Shown here piece by piece: positions 7,046 through 11,685 of a DNA stretch of 11,685 nucleotides. Position 1 is the first letter of the stretch, and each line of letters opens with the position of its first letter. Under the pieces are notes generated by a model. It had not been told where the DNA came from. It did no database searches and saw nothing but the letters and a program-made list of their open reading frames with translations. A program made the position numbers and the translations under genes. Origin of the DNA: Bacillota bacterium (GTDB lineage: Bacteria; Bacillota_A; Clostridia; Lachnospirales; Bianqueaceae); contig JAFOIR010000280.1 of NCBI GenBank assembly GCA_017420625.1, positions 1 through 11,685 of the forward strand. Direction: 5' to 3'.

Positions 7046-8545
7046 TTATTCTACACTCTTTTCCGTTTTGATAATGCTCTTATCCTGCCACTTGCCAAAT
7101 TTGAAGTAAAAGAAGATCAGCAGTGCACCAACGAACATGGAAATACCCATTGCATAGAACATATACATAAAGTGATTGGGCGCAGCGAGCACGGCGGCCG
7201 CTGATTGTTCCGCTTCTTCCATCGTTGCGTAAGCACCGGTTTCAAAATACTTGGATGCCATTGCGGTAAGATCAGCCGTCTTGGAAGCGATGATCTGGCG
7301 GATCTCCTGTCTCAGCGGTCCAGCGCCAAGGAAGTAGGCAAGGGGGATACGAATAAGGTTGGCGGAAATGGCTGTGACCGCCGGAGCAATCGCCGCACCG
7401 GCACCACGCATGGCACCGCCGGTAACCTGATCAAGGCCGACAAATACATAGCAGAAAGCCAGGAAACGGATACCGGAAACACCCATCATCAGCACCTGCC
7501 CATCGGCGCCGAATGCCTTCATGATGTACTCTCCGAGGAAATACAAGGCAGCTCCGACAACGACTGCTACCACGATCGCACTGAGCTGACCGGCATGAAC
7601 GCCTTTCTTCGCACGGTCGATCTTTCCGGCGCCGATATTCTGTCCCACAAAGGAGGTGGAAGCAATACCCAGACCCATCATGGGCATGATGGCGAAACCA
7701 TCGGCTTTCATGATGATCGTGTTGGCTGCAATAAAGTTCGACCCAAAGGAGTTCGCAAAACTCTGGATCACCAGACTGCCGAGAGACATAGCTGCATTCT
7801 GGACGGAACTGGGAAGTCCCAGTTTAAAGACTTGGCTGGCTGCCTGTTTATCCGGATGCAGGATATCCTTTACATAAAGGTGAACCGGATAGGCTCCGCT
7901 CTGGATCCGCCACAGCGGAATCATACCGCTGAGGAAATGAGCAATCGTGGTTGCCCAGGCAACACCGGCTACGCCCATATCAAGCGCAATAACAAATACC
8001 AGGTCCAGGACGATATTGGTTACGGAACTGACCAGCATGGCGACCAGCGGCCAACGACTGTCTCCCATACCACGAAGTGCACCGGATCCCAGGTTGTAAA
8101 ATACATTACCCAGCGTACCGGCAAAAATGATCATCAGATAGGAAGTCGAGTTATCAATGATATTGGCCGGTGTCTGGATCAGCTTCAGCATCGGTTTTGC
8201 AAGCGGAACACCGATGACTGTAATCGCTGCACCAATGATGATGGCAAGCGAGATGGAAGTATTCGTCACGGTTCGAAGTCCGTCTTCATCCTGCGCTCCG
8301 TACGTCTGACTGATGACGATCTGTGCACCCATTGACACACCCATAAAGAGCGCGTTGAAAAGCATCATGATGGGGAAAACCGCTCCAACGGCTGCCAAAG
8401 CATCCGTTCCGACGTAATTTCCCACAACGATCGAGTCGACTACATTGTAGAGCTGAAAACACAGGTTTCCAAGGATTACAGGGATCGCAAATCTGATCAG
8501 CTGTCCGAAAATGGGACCTTCTGTCAGGTTATTTCTGGAATTCAT
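7046..8545 (-). CDS. MATE family multidrug/metabolite efflux transporter
   Basis: A 499-residue integral membrane protein with about twelve transmembrane helices in two homologous halves. MATE proteins export cationic drugs, dyes or metabolites using Na+ or H+ gradients. Typical features are the N-terminal LTEGPIFGQLIRFAIPVILGNLCFQ motif split over residues 7-31, VVDSIVVGNYVG (35-46), the ALRGMGDSRWP loop (156-166), the second-half counterpart KLGLPSSVQN (241-250) and AMRGAG (378-383). Unusually, about 48 mainly polar residues (about 410-457, rich in Ala, Glu and Thr) lie between helices 11 and 12, where family members usually have a short loop; this explains the length above the usual 440-460. 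GGAAG on the minus strand precedes the ATG by about 8 bp. It is transcribed divergently from the dehydrogenase gene. The substrate cannot be inferred. Confidence 0.92.
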   Translation of the reverse strand: MNSRNNLTEGPIFGQLIRFAIPVILGNLCFQLYNVVDSIVVGNYVGTDALAAVGAVFPIMMLFNALFMGVSMGAQIVISQTYGAQDEDGLRTVTNTSISLAIIIGAAITVIGVPLAKPMLKLIQTPANIIDNSTSYLMIIFAGTLGNVFYNLGSGALRGMGDSRWPLVAMLVSSVTNIVLDLVFVIALDMGVAGVAWATTIAHFLSGMIPLWRIQSGAYPVHLYVKDILHPDKQAASQVFKLGLPSSVQNAAMSLGSLVIQSFANSFGSNFIAANTIIMKADGFAIMPMMGLGIASTSFVGQNIGAGKIDRAKKGVHAGQLSAIVVAVVVGAALYFLGEYIMKAFGADGQVLMMGVSGIRFLAFCYVFVGLDQVTGGAMRGAGAAIAPAVTAISANLIRIPLAYFLGAGPLRQEIRQIIASKTADLTAMASKYFETGAYATMEEAEQSAAAVLAAPNHFMYMFYAMGISMFVGALLIFFYFKFGKWQDKSIIKTEKSVE

Positions 8546-8591
8546 CTTTGCATCTTCCTTTCTGTATTTTCTGAGATAGATATCTTATTAT

Positions 8592-8620
8592 ATTATACAT
8601 GAAAATCCTGACATTTCCAA
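8592..8620 (-). promoter_or_regulatory. Promoter of the MATE gene
   Basis: On the minus strand, TTGGAA (8615-8620) and TATAAT (8592-8597) are separated by 17 bp, about 46 bp ahead of the start codon. The -10 is perfect; the -35 matches at four of six positions. Confidence 0.65.
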
Positions 8621-8684
8621 CCTCTGATATGGCTCTTTTGGTCATTCTCTCAATTTTTCCCCATGAACGATAGATGAATACGTC

Positions 8685-8714
8685 TTGCGAATCGTCTGGC
8701 AGAAATGTTATAAT
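8685..8714 (+). promoter_or_regulatory. Promoter of the iron alcohol dehydrogenase gene
   Basis: TTGCGA (8685-8690) and TATAAT (8709-8714), with an 18-bp spacer, lie about 38 bp upstream of the ATG. No catabolite-control or other palindromic operator was recognised beside it. Confidence 0.65.
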
Positions 8715-8752
8715 ATTAGGCGAAAATCTTTATTTTATAAAGGAGATTACCT

Positions 8753-9898
8753 ATGGCAGTCAATCGTTTTGTGTTGAATGGCATTTCCTATCACGGACAC
8801 GGCGCAATCAATGAGATCCCCGGCATCGTCAAATCTCATGGTTTCACCAAAGCATTTGTCGCATCTGATCCCGATCTGGTCCGTTTCGGCGTAACCAAAC
8901 GTGTTACCGATCTTCTGGAGCAAAACGGCATCGCGTTTGAACTCTATTCCGACATCAAACCGAATCCCACGATCGAAAACGTACAGCATGGCGTTGATGC
9001 ATACCGTGCATCCGGCGCAGACTTCATGATCACGATCGGCGGCGGTTCCTCTATGGATACCGGAAAAGGCATCGGAATTATTGTCAATAACCCTGAATAT
9101 TATGATGTACGTTCGCTGGAAGGCGTAGCCCCGACCAAGCATCGCACGGTCTTCACGATCGCTGTTCCTACTACCGGCGGTACCGGTGCAGAATCCACAA
9201 TCAACTATGTTATCACAGACGTTGAGAAAAAACGGAAATTTGTCTGTGTTGACCCTAACGATATTCCGGATGTTGCTGTCGTTGATCCCGACATGATGTC
9301 CACCATGCCGAAAGGCCTTACCGCCTCCACTGGTATGGATGCACTGACCCATGCAATCGAAGGTTATACCACGGCAGCTGCCTGGGAACTGGCTGACTGC
9401 CTGAACCTCGAAGCGATCCAGCTGATCGCCAAGAATCTTCGTCTGGCTGTAGCCAACGATCCGAACGGTCGTGAAGGCATGGCTCTGGCTCAGTATGTAA
9501 CGGCTATGGCTTATTCCAACGTAGGTCTTGGTATTGCTCACTCCATGGCTCATACTCTCGGTGCTGTTTACGACACGCCGCATGGCGTCGCCTGTGCGAT
9601 GATGCTCCCGATCGTTATGGAATTCAACCAGGAATACACCGGCGAAAAGTTCAAAGCTATCGCAGAAGCATTCGGTGTTGATACGACTGGTATGGATCCG
9701 GCAGCCTACAGAAAGGCAGCGATCGATGCCGTACAGCAGCTTTCCGTGGATGTCGGCATTCCGACCAAACTCGAAAAGCTGAAAGAAGAAGACCTTCCCT
9801 TCCTGTGCGAATCCGCTGCAGCTGATGCCTGCGCTCCCGGCAATCCTCGCCCCGCTACGCTGGCAGACTTCGAAGCCATGTTCCGCAAACTGATGTAA
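8753..9898 (+). CDS. fucO: Iron-containing alcohol dehydrogenase, lactaldehyde reductase-like
   Basis: A 381-residue cytosolic group III (iron-activated) alcohol dehydrogenase. It aligns without major gaps to lactaldehyde reductase FucO as remembered (382 residues in E. coli), which reduces L-lactaldehyde to 1,2-propanediol with NADH during fucose or rhamnose fermentation. The NAD-binding part carries ITIGGGSSMDTGK (residues 93-105) and NPEYYDVRSLEG (113-124); TINYVITD (149-156) and RKFVCVDPNDIP (161-172) also match FucO-type sequences. The metal ligands D196, H200, H263 and H277 occur in GMDALTHAIEGY and IAHSMAH...DTPHG, at the same numbers as in FucO. AAAGGAG (8740-8746) precedes the ATG. 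No fucose or rhamnose catabolic genes are in the window, so the physiological substrate could be another short-chain aldehyde or diol. The gene is followed by repeat copy B, whose central hairpin likely terminates it. Confidence 0.88.
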   Translation: MAVNRFVLNGISYHGHGAINEIPGIVKSHGFTKAFVASDPDLVRFGVTKRVTDLLEQNGIAFELYSDIKPNPTIENVQHGVDAYRASGADFMITIGGGSSMDTGKGIGIIVNNPEYYDVRSLEGVAPTKHRTVFTIAVPTTGGTGAESTINYVITDVEKKRKFVCVDPNDIPDVAVVDPDMMSTMPKGLTASTGMDALTHAIEGYTTAAAWELADCLNLEAIQLIAKNLRLAVANDPNGREGMALAQYVTAMAYSNVGLGIAHSMAHTLGAVYDTPHGVACAMMLPIVMEFNQEYTGEKFKAIAEAFGVDTTGMDPAAYRKAAIDAVQQLSVDVGIPTKLEKLKEEDLPFLCESAAADACAPGNPRPATLADFEAMFRKLM

Positions 9899-9905
9899 TT
9901 CATGT

Positions 9906-10075
9906 GAGGGGGTTGTAGCAAATACAACCCCTTCATTGATGAAAATTGGTATATAATCAGCTTTTTTCTGAATCCGCTCCAGGTCGTTGGGGCGGATTGT
10001 TCTTTTTTACTGTCCGCCCCCCAGAACTTTTTCCGATTTTCGGGCGAAAAATCAATTTGACGAGCTATCTTTTCC
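9906..10075 (+). repeat. Dispersed structured repeat, copy B
   Basis: The plus-strand counterpart of copy A at 1-171, which is in the opposite orientation. Hairpins: 9909-9916 with 9924-9931 (eight perfect pairs, extendable), 9971-9980 with 9989-9998 (ten positions including one G-U), and a weaker one at 10015-10019 with 10042-10046. The order and spacing of the hairpins are the same in both copies, while loops and flanks have diverged. It starts 8 bp after the dehydrogenase stop. The matching part ends at about 10075, inside the first of two short direct repeats described separately. Confidence 0.75.
9971..10008 (+). terminator. Probable terminator of fucO within repeat B
   Basis: The GC-rich hairpin AATCCGCTCC/GGGGCGGATT (9971-9998, 8-base loop) is followed by GTTCTTTTTT (9999-10008), a good intrinsic terminator. 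The upstream GGGGTTGT/ACAACCCC hairpin (9909-9931) may assist but has no immediate U-run. Confidence 0.65.
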
Positions 10076-10093
10076 AATCCCTGGGCGTAAGAT
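10063..10093. repeat. Short palindromic direct repeat, unit 1
   Basis: AGCTATCTTTTCCAATCCCT and the next two bases (10063-10084) recur at 10165-10186 with one mismatch in 22. This unit is an imperfect hairpin (ATCTT...AAGAT, 10067-10093). The end of repeat copy A (window positions 1-13 on the minus strand) carries a partial match. Confidence 0.7.
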
Positions 10094-10112
10094 GCCGCGT
10101 GACTGTTATCAC

Positions 10113-10147
10113 ACCCAGAGAATTCAAGCCACAGAAGTTCTGTCTGG
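10113..10147. repeat. Inverted repeat between the two direct repeats
   Basis: ACCCAGA (10113-10119) and TCTGGGT (10141-10147) form a seven-pair inverted repeat around a 21-base loop. It sits symmetrically between the direct repeats at 10063 and 10165. No function is recognised. Confidence 0.4.
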
Positions 10148-10164
10148 GTATGAAGTACATTTGA

Positions 10165-10197
10165 AAAGCTATCTTATCCAATCCCTGGATAAGATAG
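10165..10197. repeat. Perfect palindrome, direct repeat unit 2
   Basis: A thirteen-pair perfect inverted repeat (AGCTATCTTATCC, 10165-10177; GGATAAGATAGCT, 10185-10197) has a 7-base loop, AATCCCT. It is the fully symmetric version of unit 1. No U-run follows on either strand, which argues against a plain terminator. The rest of the gene-free stretch, 10198-10296, shows nothing recognisable. Confidence 0.75.
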
Positions 10198-10296
10198 CTA
10201 ATCCAAAAGAAATATACTCCAGAAATCGTATGAATTTTTGGGTGGAAGAATGATAAACAAGACTAAATACCCCAAACGGCATAAGATAAAGCGAAA

Positions 10297-10326
10297 GGAG
10301 CTGCAGCCATTGCGTTTTGCAGCCCC
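10297..10326 (-). terminator. Terminator of the HTH-superoxide reductase gene
   Basis: On the minus strand, GGGGCTGCA (10318-10326) pairs with TGCAGCTCC (10297-10305) with one G-U. CTTTCGCTTTATCTT follows. It lies 12 bp after the stop of the minus-strand gene. Confidence 0.65.
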
Positions 10327-10337
10327 TCGTATTTTTA

Positions 10338-10811
10338 CTACGGTTTTTTCTGAAACAATCCGTGCCGGTTGCAGTATGCGTAGATTCTGATTACATGGCC
10401 GATCTTGAATCTGGCCTCCGCTCCTGCCTCCGGATACAGCTTGACAAGCTGAAGACGCTCATCCGATACGGCCGCAAGAAATGAAATATAATGATCCTTT
10501 GTCATCGGATGATCGATCGTTACATAATATTCATCCTCTACGATCTCTACATGCAGCAAATGATCTTCATCGGGCTCCTCCGCTATAATCGGCGGCAGGG
10601 TGATCCCACAGCAGCTGATCAGCGCTTCTCCGGTAGCCCGGATAATATTTCCGCAGACAGGGCAAACGTAGAAAGCTCCTCTCGCCATATGGGCAGAACG
10701 GTTCTGATTTTGTATATCTTCACCGGAGAACAGTTCAATCACTGAAATGCCCAGCGCTTTGGCCAGCGGTTCCAGCAAAGTGATATCCGGAAAACCCTGG
10801 CCGGTATCACA
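10338..10811 (-). pseudogene. 5'-truncated XRE regulator-superoxide reductase fusion
   Basis: The reading frame on the minus strand is open from a TAA at 10815-10817, through CDTGQGFPDITLLEPLAKAL, to the stop at 10338. The first recognisable residues correspond to the last part of an XRE helix-turn-helix (usual context KWxxGxGFPDI). The start codon and recognition helices are missing, so the gene is truncated by the adjacent recombinase element. What follows is a complete desulfoferrodoxin-like domain. Numbering from the TTG codon at 10778 (148 codons including that codon and the stop region), the rubredoxin-like iron site is C39-x2-C42 and C56-C57. The superoxide-reducing site has all five expected ligands: H76, H90 (DHPM), H96 (KDHYI), C136 and H139 (CNRHG). 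The Lys usually before the first His (EKHV) is Leu here. The full-length protein would couple DNA binding to a redox-iron sensor or superoxide reductase. Residual translation from TTG 10778 is conceivable, but no clear ribosome binding site was seen. Confidence 0.75.
10806..10811. other. Putative element-chromosome junction (att site)
   Basis: Homology to the XRE-superoxide reductase protein ends at the codon run TGT GAT ACC on the minus strand (10811-10803), where a Trp codon TGG would be expected in front of GAT. The GA at 10808-10807 fits the central dinucleotide used by TnpX/TndX-type recombinases. The recombinase stop is 26 bp away, the usual arrangement for an integrase gene at the element end. 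The exact crossover base is inferred. Confidence 0.5.
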
Positions 10812-11685
10812 TAGTTAAAGATATTGGTATCATTCAATCAATTTTGCCGATAAAGCGGTAGAAGATTTCTACCTCCTGTTCCCGGCTTCCGTCCTCACCT
10901 TTGACCGCTTCATGGACAACGATTTTTTCAATCAGCGTATTCAAAAGTTCGGCGGTCAGTTCTGTTGGATTGACGCACTCTTTCATCAAGGCAATCCATT
11001 TTTCTGCGTCTGCGGCGTTCTGGCTTTCAGTGGCGATAGCGGATTGAAGCTGTTCAATCTTTGTGTCCAGTTCAGCCTGTTCGCTTTGGTACTTCCCGGA
11101 CAACATAGAGAAGTTGTATTCCGTGATACACCCCGCCGCCCAGTCCTCATACATCCGGGCAAACAGGGTATCGACTTCGGCTTTCCGCTTCTCTGCCTTT
11201 TTCAGTTCGGCGGCCTGCTTCTTTCTTGCGGCGGCCTGTCCCTTATCAGTGGCATTTAACAGCCGCTTCAAAAGCCGTTCTTCATCATGCTGTACCAGCC
11301 CCGACCAGTATTGCAGACGGGAGAGGACATAGGCGTAAAGCACATCATAGCGGATATAGTGCATGGAGCATTGGCGTGTGCCCTGTCCGTACTTGCTACA
11401 ATGATAATGGCCGTAAGGCTTGCTGTTCTGCCTGTTCTCCCCATAGGACAGCGACCAGCCGCAATCCGCACATTTTACCAATCCGGAAAAAATCTGTGTT
11501 GTACCGTCCTTGCATTTTCTGCGGCGGTTTGCTATCTGCTCCTGTACCTGCCGGAAAACCTGCTCACTGATAATCGGCTCCTGCGTGTTCTCCACCCGCA
11601 CCCATTCACTTTGGGGCTTGCGTACCCTCCGTTTGTTCTTAAAGGAAATGTTCGTTTCCCGGTAGTGGATGGTATGGCCGATATA
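10809..11685. mobile_element. End of an integrative element with serine recombinase
   Basis: Everything right of the junction appears to belong to an integrated element: a recombinase gene reading toward the junction and a short terminal sequence of about 25 bp. The remainder of the element and its other end are outside the window, so its size, cargo and conjugative ability are unknown. Confidence 0.65.
10834..11685 (-). CDS. Large serine recombinase, C-terminal part (TnpX/TndX-like)
   Basis: The C-terminal 283 residues of a site-specific recombinase; the gene enters from the right edge, so the catalytic serine domain is not visible. The first residues (YIGHTIHYRETNISFKNKR) belong to the recombinase DNA-binding domain, and an internal GTG at 11601 is not a start. 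Counting from the edge, a zinc ribbon lies at about 66-110 with C72-x2-C75...C96...C106, then HYIRYDVL. A long Lys/Glu/Ala-rich coiled coil follows (about 150-225, with AAARKKQAAELKKAEKRK). A C-terminal ELLNTLIEKIVVHE...EVEIFYRF segment at about 240-283 resembles the DUF4368 tail of Clostridia transposon recombinases. The family excises and inserts integrative elements through a circular intermediate. The gene ends 26 bp from the inferred element terminus. Confidence 0.88.
   Translation of the reverse strand, partial: YIGHTIHYRETNISFKNKRRVRKPQSEWVRVENTQEPIISEQVFRQVQEQIANRRRKCKDGTTQIFSGLVKCADCGWSLSYGENRQNSKPYGHYHCSKYGQGTRQCSMHYIRYDVLYAYVLSRLQYWSGLVQHDEERLLKRLLNATDKGQAAARKKQAAELKKAEKRKAEVDTLFARMYEDWAAGCITEYNFSMLSGKYQSEQAELDTKIEQLQSAIATESQNAADAEKWIALMKECVNPTELTAELLNTLIEKIVVHEAVKGEDGSREQEVEIFYRFIGKID

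Noticed and set aside
7205..8335. A 376-codon plus-strand frame across the MATE gene
   Set aside because: It lies entirely antisense to a clear MATE transporter, has no family features, is rich in His, Asp and Arg as expected from a reversed membrane-protein gene, and lacks a plausible ribosome binding site.
8747..9583. A 278-codon minus-strand frame across the dehydrogenase gene
   Set aside because: It is antisense to a gene whose metal ligands and motifs are all intact; the antisense product resembles no family.
1..10075. Composite transposon bounded by the two repeat copies
   Set aside because: The repeats encode no transposase, are only about three quarters identical and enclose ordinary housekeeping-type genes with their own terminators; nothing indicates that they move as one unit.
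10081..10260. tRNA or other known RNA gene
   Set aside because: Several stems are present, but no cloverleaf, anticodon arm or T-loop consensus could be placed.
10338..10778. Intact 146-codon gene starting at TTG 10778
   Set aside because: The frame carries recognisable HTH residues upstream of this codon up to the junction, so the TTG is an ordinary internal Leu of a truncated gene.

Overview
The window reads as a piece of a chromosome from an anaerobic Clostridia-type Firmicute, probably a gut-associated fermenter. The grounds are strong AGGAGG-type ribosome binding sites, low-GC intergenic spacers, oxygen-sensitive fermentation enzymes (a group B-like [FeFe] hydrogenase and a FucO-like iron alcohol dehydrogenase), lipoproteins with Gram-positive lipoboxes, a secreted protein with CxxCG repeats, and a TnpX/TndX-like large serine recombinase. 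The species cannot be told from sequence alone.

Layout from left to right. Positions 1-279 hold most of a non-coding repeat (copy A). A probable two-gene operon follows: a 1010-residue secreted protein with zinc-ribbon-like repeats and Ig-like domains (280-3312), then a lipoprotein (3348-4118) that ends at a strong terminator. Next come a monomeric [FeFe] hydrogenase (4407-5882, +), a convergent small ABM-domain monooxygenase (5946-6242, -), an Ltp-like lipoprotein (6440-6967, +), a convergent MATE transporter (7046-8545, -), and, divergent from it, a FucO-like dehydrogenase (8753-9898, +). Hairpins that look like bidirectional terminators separate both convergent pairs, so most of these genes are probably single transcription units.

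The right end is the unusual part. Directly behind the dehydrogenase is a second copy (B) of the repeat in opposite orientation, then a 438-bp gene-free stretch rich in palindromes. Beyond it lies a gene on the minus strand fusing an XRE-type helix-turn-helix to a desulfoferrodoxin/superoxide reductase. It has lost its 5' end: homology stops within the DNA-binding domain at about 10806-10811, and 26 bp further on is the 3' end of a large serine recombinase gene that runs off the window. The simplest reading is that an integrative element inserted into this redox-stress gene and that the window contains one element-chromosome junction.

Functionally, the hydrogenase (disposal of reducing equivalents as H2) and the dehydrogenase (lactaldehyde or another aldehyde to alcohol) fit fermentative metabolism. 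The first two genes form an extracytoplasmic module of unknown purpose. No complete novel multi-gene system is evident. The best candidates for a second look are the structured repeat pair, the element junction in the regulator gene, the palindromic stretch at 10060-10200, and the secreted repeat protein with its lipoprotein partner.
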